From NCBI GenBank assembly GCA_010645155.1, contig CM021312.1, positions 6,383,101 through 6,447,100 on the forward strand: a stretch of 64,000 nt of DNA, written 5' to 3'. Shown here piece by piece: positions 32,641 to 45,900 of the stretch. Numbering within the stretch: the stretch's first letter is position 1; the number at the start of each line of letters is the position of its first letter. The notes beneath the pieces were generated by a model. It ran no database searches and was not told the DNA's origin. It saw nothing but the letters and a program-made list of their open reading frames with translations. The position numbers and the translations under genes were made by a program. The stretch comes from Tigriopus japonicus (Eukaryota > Arthropoda > Copepoda > Harpacticoida > Harpacticidae).

Positions 32641-33640
32641 TCATGATTTATCCTGAAACCGTTGAAACACGTTTAAAGGGCAAAGAAACTTTACCCTTCA
32701 CCGTCATAAATTCCGTTTTTCAAATTGACATGTGAAGCAATTAAATTTTGAGTTCCAAAAGTTTGGAACAAGCTCCTTCTTATTGTTTCCTTCATCAATT
32801 ATTCAGAGTTGTTGTTAAAAGAGGTTTAAAACAAAATAATCATTTTTTACAAAGAATTTTTGTGTATGAATTGTTTACGATAGATGAAATAGTTTAAAAG
32901 TGTTTTTAACACGTCTAAAGTCAAATATTTTAACATTTTTAGCTTACCATATGAGAACTGGTTTAACCAAGCATATTTATTTATCTTTGCCTCCATCTTC
33001 CTTGTCCTAAATTACCATAGGACATTTGTCTATTCTTTAAAGCCGAATGGTTATTGCATAAACTTATTTGTAAATAATGCCAAAGGAAAAGCTTTCCTTA
33101 TCATTCCTAAAATGTCCATCCTTTGTTACCTTTGAGAACATTACATCAAAGTTCCTTCAATTGGTAGCCGTATTTTCCGAGACGAACATTTGCAACATCA
33201 TATTTGTCTTTACGATAAATATTTGCCAAGCTAGACTGTAATTTTTAAAATAGTCATCGTGAAGATGGCGTGGTTGCGTTTGAAGTCAAATTTTAATTTC
33301 AAATTAGGGCCAAAGATTTCGCCGAAACACCCAGAGTTGGTTTGCTACAAGATGGCGCAGATTGTTACTTTTCTAGATTAAAGCTGAACTTTTCCATAGA
33401 TATCTAGACTATTGCGACCGCGTGGTGTACAATGAATGATCTCTTGGGTATTGATCAAAAACTGGCTAAATTATTGCTTTGCTAACCAATCAAGCTGTCG
33501 TCGGCCATCCAGTAGTTATTAATCTATGACTTAGCTTCCTTTACTATAAAAAATAAGACCCTTGTCCGTGACGAAAACACGGCTCATTCTGACGGAAAGT
33601 TGTTCATTTTGAGATCAAAAGAGGGTACCCAAAGCCTGTA
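32641..33640. other. No recognisable feature
   Basis: AT-rich spacer without coding or repeat structure that I can support. Confidence 0.4.
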
Positions 33641-33977
33641 GCAACAGCTCGCAGTTCCCATGATACACAGATTTTTGAAAATTGCAAGGGTCATTCATCA
33701 GTTTTGGACAAACTAAAGTGCCTAAAATGTTGATGGCGGAGCTCCAAATAGAACCTCAAGTGTTTTTCTGATAAATTTTGGCATAGATCATGATTTTACC
33801 AATAATTTCAACCAAAAAACACCACAAGTCCATTAACAAGACTCAGTAAACACTTGAGGCACTTTAGTTTGTCCAAAACTGATGAATGACCCTTGCAATC
33901 TTCAAAAATATGTGTATCATGGGAACTGTGAGCTGTTGCCGCATGAAATCCATTAGATGGCGCACTTTATGACCGTA
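33641..33977. mobile_element. MITE family G, copy 1 (left end lost)
   Basis: Inverted arms: GCAACAGCTCGCAGTTCCCA, then TTGCAAGGGTCATTCATCAG on the left; the inverse blocks on the right, ending GGCGCACTTTATGACCGTA at 33977. The complete copy at 50570-50987 shows that the left terminal 60 bases are missing here. Confidence 0.75.
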
Positions 33978-35585
33978 CTCTGTTATCATAGTGCTTGGAA
34001 TCCTACTAAAAGACAAAATACAATTCTTATTGTAATTGCTCTAAAGTGTGCTGACATTTCAAGGAAAGATCTCAAAGTTTTTCTCTTGTATGTACGCATT
34101 AACATGTCAATTATGTTTTAAGCAATTTTTGCATCAAAGTTATAAAGAATTTTAGTCACAAATAGATGCAGCAATGATAACCAAAAAGTATCATGTAGCA
34201 AGTGCCCGTGGTCCTTCTTTTATATCTAAATATTTTAAAAAGCTTACTTGATCTTTCACTGCCCTTCACTATAACAAAGCAATCGTCTTTCTATTAATCT
34301 TGTCGTCACGTTTAAACACGAAGTTCACAGAATTACCTTAGTATCGGAATTCTGGAAGGACTCTGACAATAAAGAAGTTTAAGCAGGTAATAAGATTAAT
34401 CGCACAATATGCTGGACCGAACTCAATAAACCGGTTCGTTTTGGATGTCCGAGACAATTTCTTGCCCACTTAAACTGGATTAACAACGTACGATTGCTAT
34501 ATGTTGGAGTCTCTCTGTTGAAAAACTAAACCTTGTTTTGCCAAGATCTTTACCGACTAATCAGCTTATTGTCCATTTGTATTCAGGTATTGATCGCCAC
34601 AGTATTTCCACCGCAAAAGAAAGCTACAACCTTCTCTTTCCTGTAGTTCAAGTTCTATTAACTATGTCTCTGCCTTGTGCCCGTACCTATATTATTAACA
34701 ATTACAGTTACGAAAGGTATTCATTTTTTTTCCGGCGCAACACTTACCTGATCTAGTATCAGGTATGCATAGCTTATGGTGTTGTATAATCCAAAAGTTA
34801 TTAGGGCAGTTGCTTAGGGGATTATGGTCATTTCTTTTGCGTTTGACTATACTTCCTTTACCATGCTTTAACTATACTTCCAAATCCCTTCAACATCTGA
34901 GCTTGATTAAGAGTGTCGGTCGTCTGCAAAGCACAAAATGTAATTTCATTTAGTTCCGAGAAAGTACTTGTCGCCAGAGGTATGGCATATTTGAGAAAAA
35001 TTCTAATAATGTTGATAAGAGAACCTTTTGCATGAAAAACTTCACATTTTGCCCGAGGTGGTAAAAAATGTCACAACGTAATTATTGTGCGTTAAATGAC
35101 TTGTGTCACCGAAAAGCAACGAGAAAACTGATTTTGAAAGAAGAAAAGACCATGACTAAAAATTGACGATTACAGCAACAATGTTAAAAGGAACGAGTAA
35201 CAAATTATTGTTGGGTTTTGGGTCGTTTCAGTTACTGGAATTTTAAATGGAATGTCACTGCTTTTTCGAATAGAGAACTATTTTTCACTCTTGTTACAAA
35301 TTATTTCGTTGTTAATGCCCTGAAAAGATGTGCAAAGGTTTTCCCTGATTTAGTAAGTTTGAACTCACGTGATGATGACCTTGTGACTATTTTGAAAAGG
35401 GAGGAGCACGTTTCCAATGACCTGCAATTTGGGGTCGACTTTGAGGACTGAAATTTCGTTCAATGACCTCCCTTCGTGTTTAACAATAAAGAGTTATCTT
35501 GTGTCTGATCAATGAGCAATAACCTGGATGATTATTTTGTAAGGGGGGCACCACCACCGTTATCGATGTCCACGATCTACCCGCT
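33978..35585. other. No recognisable gene
   Basis: Frames at 34538-34953 and 35218-35451 lack motifs and credible starts. Nothing else seen. Confidence 0.4.
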
Positions 35586-35839
35586 ATTGAAGTCACAATT
35601 TCCCCAGTTCAGTATAATTGTATTATGGTAATTCAGGCACGTTTATGAGCACCAGGCTAAATGGTAGGCACATGGAAGAAATGAACTAAATCAAACTTTA
35701 TTTCGTCCCGCAATTGAAGTCACAATTTCTGCAGTTCAGTACAATTGTATTATGGTAATTCAGGCACGTTTATGAGCAACAGCCTAAGTGGCATGCACAT
35801 GGAAGAAATGAACTAAATCAAACTTTATTTCACGTCCTT
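35586..35839. repeat. Tandem duplication, about 127 bp, two copies
   Basis: ATTGAAGTCACAATTTC through GAACTAAATCAAACTTTATT is repeated with an offset of 127 bases. The two copies differ at roughly ten positions. Confidence 0.85.
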
Positions 35840-36459
35840 GATTTCGTATTTGGATTTCCTTGGCTGAAAAAAAGGAAATCATGATTTGAGAAACACACCA
35901 TATAGATCCGTGACACCAGCATTTCAGACACCGATATTTTGATTTTTTATATGAAATAACTCATGTTACTTATGACAAGAGACCAGATTTGAAATTGATG
36001 ATTTTTGGGTCAAAACATTTTTAAAAATTCATAAAAACTGACCAAAAAAATGAAAATCATATCGAAAAGAGCAAAAACATAAACAGCATTGAATTTCCCA
36101 CACATTGGTGCCATTTCCAAAGCATAATTTCTTAAAATCTCAAACTTATTTCGTGTGGAATTCCTGCCATTAGATTTCTATCTCTCTAGATTTCCACTCT
36201 TGGAAGTTCTCAAGGGTGTTCCACTTAAAAGGTGAATTTAAAAGTTAAAAAATTCAAATCTGGTCTCTACTTTTGGGTTAATTGCGGGAAATTATGTAAA
36301 AACATAAAAATCTCTTTCATAAGAATGAAAAAAAAATGTGGGTGCTTCCACCCACAAATGTTTCTTTCTCAAGATGGCGCTGATTGTCATTTTTCTCTTT
36401 GATTGAAGCTCAACGAGCTCAACTTTGCCGTCAGAGCAAACCTTCTTAAGGCTTCTTAA
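35840..36459. other. No recognisable gene
   Basis: AT-rich spacer leading into the satellite array. Confidence 0.4.
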
Positions 36460-36851
36460 GTGTTTTATTTGCACAAATTTTGTCGCCGTGGCGAAAAAAA
36501 ATATGCATAAAAAGCTGACACTGGTCTGGTCCAATGTAGTGGTAGTTTTCAATACTAATTTAACAGTGTACAGTGGGTAAATTGGGTTCCTTAAGCAGGG
36601 GTGTCTTTTCCTTTAAAAGTATTCAAAACTTGGGGAAAAAGTTCATAGAAGCCTTGCTTCAGTGTTTGGTACAGGAGGACCACTTTATATGAACAGTCTT
36701 TTATTTGCACAAATTTTGTCGCCGTGGCGACAAAAAATATGCAAAAAAACTGACACTGGTTTTGGTTCAATGTAATGGTACCTTTCAATACTAATTTGCC
36801 AGTGGACATTGGGTAAATTGAGTTCCTTAAGCATGGAAGGTGAGTCTTTGG

Positions 36852-37999
36852 CAGAGTGGGCATTTTTCGACATCGAGAGCATTTTGGACACCCTAGTGTC
36901 CAAAAGTGTCCAAAAGTGTCCAAAAGTGTCCAAAAAGTGTCCAAAAGTGTCCAAAAGTGTCCAAAAGTGTCCAAAAGTGTCCAAAAATCCCCAGAAGGTG
37001 TCCACAAATCCCCAAAAGATGTCCATAAGTGTCCAAAAGTCCAACAAACGTAAAAGAAAGTTGTACAAATCACACGAAAAACCAGTTACACTAAAAAGGT
37101 AATTGAATTCTAAAGAATGCATGGTTCTGTACTTAAACAAAAATAGTTCTATTAATGGGAACAGTATTTGGAGAAATAAACTTTGCCATGATAACTTGTT
37201 AATAAATTGTTGAAAAAATAAATGTTTTATTTATACAATATGGTAAAATGTGTGTAAATGTTCAAAATGTTTCAAGATTTACATTTTATTTCCTCATCTG
37301 TAAACAAGAGTCTTGTCTTTTTTAATAGTAAAACAACACTGCTTTAATTCCTTGGCAAAAGCATTATAATACCCACATTGCAATCTGATATCAGTTTGAG
37401 TGTGCTTTATTATAGTTAACATTTTTTGGACAGTCAGGTCAAAAGACTTTTTGCCTCTTGGATGGGAAACACTTGCAACAATGATAACCTTTGGAATATA
37501 AATCAAAATACTAAGTAATCTTCTCTTGTCACAAATCAAGAAACAATTAGCTTTAAAATATACTTGCATACTATGTTTTACATGAAGTGTGGTGTGAGCG
37601 TGTTATTAGTAGTCCCAGTCTCACATTTGTTTGTTCGTTCATTCCTTCAGTCGATCATTCTTTCCCACATTTTGGACGATGCTCGGTGGTCAAATGAAAA
37701 GAGTGGAAAGTTCAAATGTCCAGTTTGGCCTTCAAGTTATTGGCTCATTTAATGTATTAAGTGTAAGTTTCTTATGCTGAATTGACTTATTCTTGCTTAG
37801 ATTTCGTCAAGTGACGTTTATTTTGGAGAGAAAGTTTGTAGAATGTTATTCTAAAAATGTTTTTAACCATTATTTTTCGAATTACTATTTTTGGACACTT
37901 TTGGACACTCCTATTTTTGGACAGCCTTATTTTTGGACACTTTTGGACACCTTTTGGACAGGGGTGGACAAAATGTCCAAAAATCAAATGCCCACCCTG
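36852..37999. mobile_element. hAT-like element inserted in the satellite
   Basis: Ends CAGAGTGGGCAT and the inverse ATGCCCACCCTG (CAGGGTGGGCAT) are YARNG-type. GTCTTTGG flanks both sides exactly (36844-36851 and 38000-38007), which is a single satellite position duplicated. Both subterminal regions carry GTGTCCAAAA or its complement. The 1148-bp interior has no recognisable transposase, so it is non-autonomous. Confidence 0.92.
36896..36989. repeat. 10-bp GTGTCCAAAA tandem repeat
   Basis: About nine head-to-tail copies with one 11-bp variant, continuing more loosely to 37050. The complement TTTTGGACAC recurs at 37888-37965 near the other end of the same element. Confidence 0.9.
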
Positions 38000-39740
38000 G
38001 TCTTTGGGTGTCTTTTTCTTTCAAAGTTTTCAAAATCTTGGGCAAAAAGTTCATAGAAGCCTTGCCAAAGTAATTTGAACAGGAGGACCACTTTACGTGG
38101 AGAAAGTATTTTATTTGCACAAATTTTGTCGCCGTGGCGACAAAAAATGTGCAAAAAATGCTCTCACTGGTTTTGGTTCAATGTATTGGTAACTTTCAAT
38201 ACAAATTTGCAAGTGTACATTAGGTAACTTGAGTTCCTTAGACATGCAAGGGAAGTCTTTGGGTGTCTTTTTCTTTCAATTCCAAAACTGGGGCAAAAAG
38301 TTCATAGAAGCTTTCCTTAAGTGTTTTGTACAAGAGGACCACTGTCTATGAACAAAGTGTTTTATTTGCACAAATTTTGTCGCCGTGGCGACAAATAATG
38401 TGCAAGAAAAGCTGGCATTGGTTTTGTCGAATGTAGTGGTACTTTTCAATACTAATTTGCAAGTGTACATTGGATAAATTGAGTTCCTTAAGCATGCAAG
38501 GGGAGTCTTTGGGTGTCTTTTTCTTTCAAAGTATTCCAAAACTGGGGTAAAAAGTTCATAGAAGCCTTGCTTTAGTGTTTGGTACAGAAGGACCACTTTA
38601 TGTGAACAAAGTGTTTTATTTGCACAAATTTTGTCGCCGTGGCGACAAAAAAGTGTACATTGGGTAAATTGAGTTCCTCAAGCATGCAAGGGGAGTCTTT
38701 AGGTGTCTTTTTCTTTCAAAATATTCCAAAACTTGGGCAAAAAGTTCATAGAGGCCTTGCTTAAAAGTTTGGAACAGGAGGACCACTTTACGTGTAAAAA
38801 GTGTTTTATTTGCACAAATTTTGTCTCCGTGGCGACAAAAAATGTGCAAAATAAGCTGACACTGGTTTTGGTACAATGTAGTGGTACCTTTCAATACTAA
38901 TTTGCATCTGTACAATGGGAAAATTGTGTTCCTTAAGCATGGGTGTCTTTTCCTTTAAAAGTATTCCAAAACTCGGGCAAAAAGTTTAAGGAAGCCTTGC
39001 CCAAGTGTTTGGAACAGGAGGACCACTTTACGTGAACGAAGTGTTTTATTTGCACAAATTTTGTCTCCGTGGCGACAAAAAATGTGCAAAATAAGCTGAC
39101 ACTGGTTTTGGTACAATGTAGTGGTACCTTTCAATACTAATTTGCATCTGTACAATGGGAAAATTGTGTTCCTTAAGCATGGGTGTCTTTTCCTTTAAAA
39201 GTATTCCAAAACTCGGGCAAAAAGTTTAAGGAAGCCTTGCCCAAGTGTTTGGTACAGGAGGACCACTTTACGTGAACGAAGTGTTTTATTTGCACAAATT
39301 TTGTTGCCGTGGCGACAAAAAATGTGCTAAAAAGGCTGACACTGGTTTTTGTCCAATGTGTTGGTATCTTTCAATACTAATTTGCAAGTGTACAATGGAA
39401 AAATTGGGTTCCTTAAGCATGCAAAGGGAGTCTTTGGGTGCTATTTCTTTCAAAAAATTCCAAAAGTTAGTGGAACAAGAGGACCACTTTATGTGAACAA
39501 AGTGTTTTTTTGTATGAATTTTGTCGCCGTGGCGACAAAAAATGTGCAAAAAATGCTGACCATGATTTTTGTCCAATGCAGTGGTTTCTTTCAATTCTAA
39601 TTTGCAAGTGTACATTGGGTAAATTGAGGTTTTTAAGCATGCAAGGGGAGTGTTTGGGTGTCTTTTTCTTTCAAAATATTCCAAAAGTTTGTTGAACAGG
39701 AGGACCACTTTATGTGAACAAAGTGTTTTATTTGCAGCTA

Positions 39741-40600
39741 AATAACCAAATCTTTCGGACTCTTTTTTGAAATGCTATGAAATTTATAACTCTTTAAAAG
39801 CAATGTTAATGGTATTTCGTTTGTTAATAAAATCTGACCAACTGCCATTGAAAAATCCCAAAATGGAACGTGATCTCTCAAATAGTAAAAACATATTTTT
39901 TGTACCAAAGACATTGTTCATGCCCTCTATTTTGACCATATTATAATATAAGTAGTAAACCATAAAGAGGGCGTAACCAAAACCAAACAGGGGCAATCGC
40001 AAAATAATAGGATGCATAGTTTATTTTGGATTTCAATAGGCCAGTTCAATTAGGAAAATCAAATTGTTAATTTTTCAAAATCAATGGCACATGCGTTTGC
40101 CGACCGATGCTTTTGACTTCATAACAGTCTCTTTTTGCCAAATTATATTATTTAAAAATCTAGTTTGCATTTTTTTACCGATTTCAATTGGTACACAGAA
40201 TGTCATTCCATGTAAATGTCAAAAAAATAAAACCCAAGTGGGGAAAAGTACTATCTCATAAAAGCATTGGTCTGTAACGGAGTTGGAATTAGCTGCCCGA
40301 TAGAGTCCCTGAAAGTCGTCTACGTAAATGAGACTTAAAAATTTATAATGGCTCGTCTAATGGATTGATTCGTCGCAAAGACGGAGGGAGTAAGTTCTAC
40401 AACAAAAGAGCGAAACAAAATTTTCTCGTTCTTGGGAAAAGCACAATCAAATCAAGAAACAATACTTTGGTCAAAGCTCTCCCCATTTAGTGATTGTCAT
40501 TTTTAATACTTAATCCTTGGTTTTCAGTCAGAATGAAAGTCAAAATCATAAAGAGAGAATCAAAATTTGCCTGAGTAATCGCCAAAAAATGGGCGATTTT
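39741..40600. other. No recognisable gene
   Basis: Post-satellite spacer; short frames only. Confidence 0.4.
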
Positions 40601-40868
40601 GCCAATTTTTCCGCCAAATTTCCCCGATTTTGCCTAATTTATCGCCAAATTTGCTCATTTCGACAAATTAATCGCCAAATTTGCTCATTTCGCCAAATTT
40701 ATCGCCGAATTTGCTCATTTCGACAAATTAATCGCCAAATTTGCTCATTTCGCCAAATTTATCGCCAGAAATACTAAAATCGCCAGATTTATCGCCAGAT
40801 CAGCTGATTTCGCCAGATTAATTTTTCTATCGCCAGACGCGTTTCAAAATCGCCAGTTGGCAACCCTG
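40601..40868. mobile_element. Element end with CAGGGTTGCCAAC terminus and TCGCCAAATTT repeats
   Basis: The right edge reads GTTGGCAACCCTG (CAGGGTTGCCAAC on the other strand), a hAT-like YARNG terminus. Inward are many copies of ATCGCCAAATTTGCTCATTT with a period near 30 bp, then ATCGCCAG variants. No opposite end was identified. Confidence 0.6.
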
Positions 40869-41257
40869 ATTGATAACAGAGAAAGACTTTGAAAAGCATC
40901 GAGTAACACGTACTTTTTGAGCTTGTAGGTCGTTACAATAACATCATTTTTTAATATAATGGTATTACTGTTACTTTTGCGAAAAAAATATCAATTACTG
41001 CTGTGCTACATGTACGAGGTCTCGTTACAAGTACTTGCATTACAACCATAGATAACTGCCCTGGCCAAATATGAGGACATTGCGTCCTGGTTGTGCCTTT
41101 AAGTACTAATATGTTTCTCGAGTTTTCAGTGCCACCAATTTTAACTCGGAGTTTGGCCTCTTTCCCACCATTGAATTAAGCATTCTGACCCAGAAACAAT
41201 ATCGCAATACTTTGTCAAAAATCGAACTCAAAAATCACATCAAGGATTTCTAGAAGT

Positions 41258-41735
41258 TCCATAGTCTATGGCAAAAACCACTGAATTTCATTGGACTGAG
41301 AGGCTGCTGAAAGGAATCATGATCTCTTGTAGGAACAAAGCAATCACGTTCTTCTGCAAATGAGAACTTGCCTCTTGTTGACTTAAATTTGTCTTTCAAT
41401 TTTCAGCTTAATCGAACAGCGGTGTCAAAAGTTATGCTCTCTCAAAGATCAGTGCAAATCATACCAAGAATGAATGAACTAGCCCTTTTCTGGTAATTGC
41501 TTTCCCACAAAAGGGCGAGCTCATTCATTTTATGCTCTCTGCAGTACAAAAGTTTGAGAGGGCATAAATTTTCAGTCCGTGCTTCGATTGAGCTGAAAAT
41601 TAAAATGCGTCGTCTCCTGAATACAATCCAGGCCTGGTTTGCAGCAAAACGCAATTGTATCAATCCTTCTGGAATTCATAATTCTCACCGTTAGCCTAAC
41701 ACTCTAACATTCAGTGCCCTTGTCTATGGTTAAAG
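41258..41735. mobile_element. Foldback family F, copy B
   Basis: Near-complete copy. Left: GTCTATGG, CCACTGA, CAAATGAGAAC, TTTTCAGCTTAATCGA, GTTATGCTCTCTCAAAG. Right: the mirror image ending CAGTGCCCTTGTCTATGG. The centre pairs CTAGCCCTTTTCTGG with CCACAAAAGGGCGAG. More than 200 bp per arm. Confidence 0.75.
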
Positions 41736-42975
41736 GCAAACTTAATCGAGGTTGCCGGGTTTTCATGCTTTAGCTTTCCGTAAAGTTACAGCGTGACGGC
41801 AAATGAAATCTTCCTCTGAAGGAACCCGCAATTCCTGTTGCTTAGGACAGCGCTTCATTGAGCTGGAGAAGTCATTTTTAAGTTCCAAATACACTTGAGG
41901 CCAGTTTTATGGCGAAAAGACAATGCTGCATATTTAACTAAATCATATTTATAAGGTCACAAGCCAAAACTTAATGTACTGGAATAAAAAACATGCTTAA
42001 AACAAAATTTATGAATTCTGTCTTGAGGGTGGTTTTTTCAGCACGTTTAGGTCAATTATGTTTATTTATATTGGTGAAGTCTATTTTGCCGCTCAATTTT
42101 GCAATGGCCATCTTAGAACGCAATTCACAAAAGAACACAATAAGACTTTTGCTAACCCCAATTAGAAGAAAGGCTCAATAGATTTGGTCAATATTTCAAG
42201 TACAAAGAAACGTGTGATCACCTTAGGAATAGGTGAAAAGACAAGTTCGGACATTGTCTTTAGGCATGTTTCAAGTGACAACATATCAAATTTTGAACCA
42301 AAACCTGATAAGCAGAACTCAATTACAAATGCAGAATTGTCTCTTCACCAAAGCTGATCTCAAATTAAATACCATTGGAACCTACAATTGACTACTCCGC
42401 GTAGAAGTAATTTTGCGATAAATCGCCTTCGGTCACCTTTTGTTTTGAAAAAATGAAAGATCTATTCTCTCACTCTCATCATCTTGTCACAGTGACGCCA
42501 AAGAGTAGTTTTTGCTGCCATATTTCCCCAAAGTGGCAGTATAGAAAACTAGATGGCGTGAAAAATTTCATTGTGAGTTTGGCAAAAAATACAGTATGGA
42601 AAAGTTTGCAGCGGGAAAGTTTTTAAAAAACGGAATGTGGCACAAAGTGGTGGTGCAGCCAAAGTATTTCGATCTAAAAAAAAGTGATGAAATGAGCGAA
42701 AACGAGAAAAATTTCATTAAAAAGTGATTTCATATGACAGTGTGGGATTTAATAAATAGCAGAGACTAAAAGAACTTTATCTTTATCTTTTAGAATCTAA
42801 TAAATGACAGTGAGGGCCCGTAATTGGCTCTATTTCAAACTTTTGGCTTTGAAATAGCCATTATAAAAAATAATAGCCAAAATAAATTTGAAAAAACGTC
42901 GGTTTGAAACCTTCCGGCAACGCTGTCGAGTCGTCATAAATCCCAAACAACTGGGTCTCTTTTTTTTGAGTGAGG
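41736..42975. other. 5' flank of the C19orf47-like gene
   Basis: AT-rich, no other coding signal. The promoter should lie near the 3' part; no specific motif claimed. Confidence 0.35.
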
Positions 42976-45900
42976 ATGAGTGGAACAAATGGAACCAGCG
43001 TGGGCGAATGGGTCGATTTTTTCATGGGCGCCGGGATTCCGGCTCGAGAATCGGCCCAATATGCGCAAAATTTCCACTCGAACCGGATTTCCATGGAAAT
43101 GCTCCTGGATCTCAATAAAGTGAGACGGCTGTTTTTTGTGATTTATGGACCTTAATTTTACTCTAAGAAAGGGATAAGAACCAACTTTCCCCCGGATCAA
43201 AACAAGCGGGGTTGCGTCTGTAAACAATAATCACCGGACTCCATCAGCACTAACGTCACATTAACCAAATTTAATCCAAAAGTAACCTTACTTTAACCTA
43301 GTTTAAATCAAACCTAACGTATTTTAGGCCTAAAAGCTGTGACGTCACTTCTCATGGAGTCCGGTAATAAACGTTATTAGGGTTGCATCGAGTTCGTCAT
43401 TTACATAACTTCAGAATATCTTTACCAGTCCTTGGATTGGCCTGAACAATGAGAGAAATTTCAAAATGAAACCACTAATTTTAGAACAACCTATGTCTTC
43501 AAGTCCAAAAAAATCTGTGGATGGGTAAAATATTCGTTCAAGTCATAATAAAATGCTCTTGGACCAAAGTGCATAAGTGCGATTGGCACATTTACTAATT
43601 TTGAAGAGATCTACTGTTTCCTGTTAGGTAGCAAGATTTTAGATTTTGGGATAATGATGAACATGTGGGAATAATTTTTAGGGTTGGACTAGGAATAAAC
43701 GGATTGTGGAGTGAGGGATAAACAAAATGGATATGGGTTATTGTGTAAATTTCAACAAAATCAAGAAAAGTGACCTAAATTTTCAAGAACACGGTTAGAA
43801 ACAACGTCGTCTGCCTCATTCCAACAAATATGATATCAAAGTGTTATTCAACCAATTCAACATCGAGGATTAAGTATTTTTTTTGTTGATTATTCACTTA
43901 TGGTGTGATAGATATGAGGCAAAAAGGTTTTGATAATACTCACCGATTTAATATTTCTAGCTCATCACTGGAAGCTTCTTCAAGGGCTCGCCCAAAATGA
44001 TGTTCTTGGTCCCTCCGTTTTAAATTAATATTCTGAACACATCCGCATATAAAAATCTAGTTCATTTTGCCAAAAGTTTTGTTGTGATTGAATTATGTAA
44101 GTAAAATAAGAGCCAGGAACGGGTTATTATTACGGGTTGTTAATAATAACGGGATTTATTGTTTTTCGGGCACCCTCCTTCCTATCACATGTTTTCCCCC
44201 GCTTTTCAAACCATAGCATGACAGTTCCAAAAATAAAACAAATAACTTACTGTAAAAATTAAGAAAATAAGGGTTAAGAAATCAAGTGAAAACTTGAACA
44301 TTTTCCGTAGATCAATAAACTAAACTGTTAACACCCCTAGATTAGGGTTGAATTGGATCACTAAAACACTTGTCAAATCTCTAATTAATGACCTGATCAA
44401 TAGTCTAATGTAGCTATGATCCGGAGCCAAATAAAACCTTTCCGACTCATGTACATCTGTTTTTCTTATGGTCTATTCTATGATCACAAAGATCACTGAC
44501 TTACTCATGTCCAAAACGACTCAGGTATCAATCCCGTTCTCAGGAGTATCTCCGTGATATGGGCATCACAGTCTTGGGCGACATCATAGCCATTCTCAAA
44601 CATGCCAAAGAAGTTCAAGGCAACATGACCTCACGTCGTGTCCTTCAGAGCTCATCTTCGGCGGTCTCTCGACCCGTTTTGGCCCCGCAGACCACTAAAA
44701 CTCAACCAACTCAGCCTATGAATAATCCCCCTCGGGGAACTTTGGGTCATGGTGAAGACCACCACGAGGATCTGCCGACCCAAAGCAATTCTACGGTTTC
44801 GGCTCGTTTGGGTCCTCCGGCTGCTCGACGATTTGCCGAATTCAAGAGGGATAACGTGTTCAAACGTTTGGAAGATCTGCCGGAGAATCCGTCTGAGGTA
44901 GGTGACAAAGTTGGAACTGAAATACAGTAGGAAATCAAACGATTGTGGCAATTTCCCGTCCGAAGATTATGTAGGAATCAAGAGTAGCGTCAAGTAACGT
45001 GTTGAACACTTCTTTAAAGTTCTTGTCATATATGTTTGGAATTGAATAGGCAACATTTAGAATGATTGCAATATGCGAGACTTGTAAAGTAGCTTTGGCA
45101 AGCCTCAAAAAATTGCCAGTGAACCAGTCGCAAATGGCAACTGAAATGAAAAGAAAAACTAAACTGGCAAACAGGATTGAAAATAATGATTTAACACAGT
45201 CTTTTTCTATTATTGGCTGGTCTACAGGTCAAAAAATTCGTCAGATTATTTGACTTACATTTCAAGTATGACTCGTAAGCAGTACGAGGTTCAACAACCA
45301 TTTTGAATATTCCGGCAAATATTTGTCATTTTTTTTTTGATGATTTTTCAGTTTTAGTTGTTTACGAGCCTTAAGCGGAAATTTTTTAAACGAGTTCTTT
45401 AAGGTCTAATATTATTTAGGTTGAAAGTTTTTGTGCTTATGTTGTTTAGGTCGAAAATATTCTCCCGTTTTGTTTGAAAACTGTCTGCCGTCTCTCTTTT
45501 AGTTTATTTTGTGAAAATTGACACATAAAAGGATACAAAGTTTTATTTTGCAACTCTGACTTTGCGTTCATTTCCATTTTGTAGCCCCACTAGAAGAGAT
45601 TAGATCCCACGTAATAACGACATTCATATTAAATGTGTCCAACCAACTCACCAATTAGAGTTGACACATCTTGACAAGCCCAGAACATACTCTTAGTCAT
45701 CCTCATATCTAGCATTAAAGATGTACGTACTACCTTTTCCCCAAGATGCCTTCATCTCGGTCGGTATCTATGCGACCCCCTGAAGACTCCACCACTCACA
45801 GATCCGTGTTCAAACGAGTGGATCAAGACCCATCTAAACCCAATCCTATCGAAGAAACTCGACCCAAGAAGAAGAAGTATATCATGGTTCGTACTTTACC

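Larger units (their letters stand above)
36460..39740. repeat. Satellite of about 240 bp with a conserved hairpin, interrupted by a hAT element
   Basis: Units carry TTTTGTCGCCGTGGCGACAA (a perfect hairpin with 10-bp arms and a GT loop), then CTGACACTGGTTTTGGT, then CTTTCAATACTAATTTGC, then TTCCTTAAGCATG, then GGTACAGGAGGACCACTTTA. The hairpin occurs near 36481, 36718, 38127, 38379, 38632, 38822, 39062, 39302 and 39522, spaced mostly 220-253 bp. The 240-bp units at 38821 and 39061 are virtually identical over their full length. The array is split by the element at 36852-37999. Minus-strand frames of up to 160 codons cross units but have no known domain. Confidence 0.9.

Noticed and set aside
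36591..37140. Minus-strand frames rich in FWTLLDTFGH repeats
   Set aside because: Direct translation of the 10-bp GTGTCCAAAA array; periodicity, not a protein.
41993..42181. 62-codon frame MLKTKFMNSVLR...
   Set aside because: Hydrophobic but in an AT-rich stretch with no splice or poly(A) context; typical random frame.
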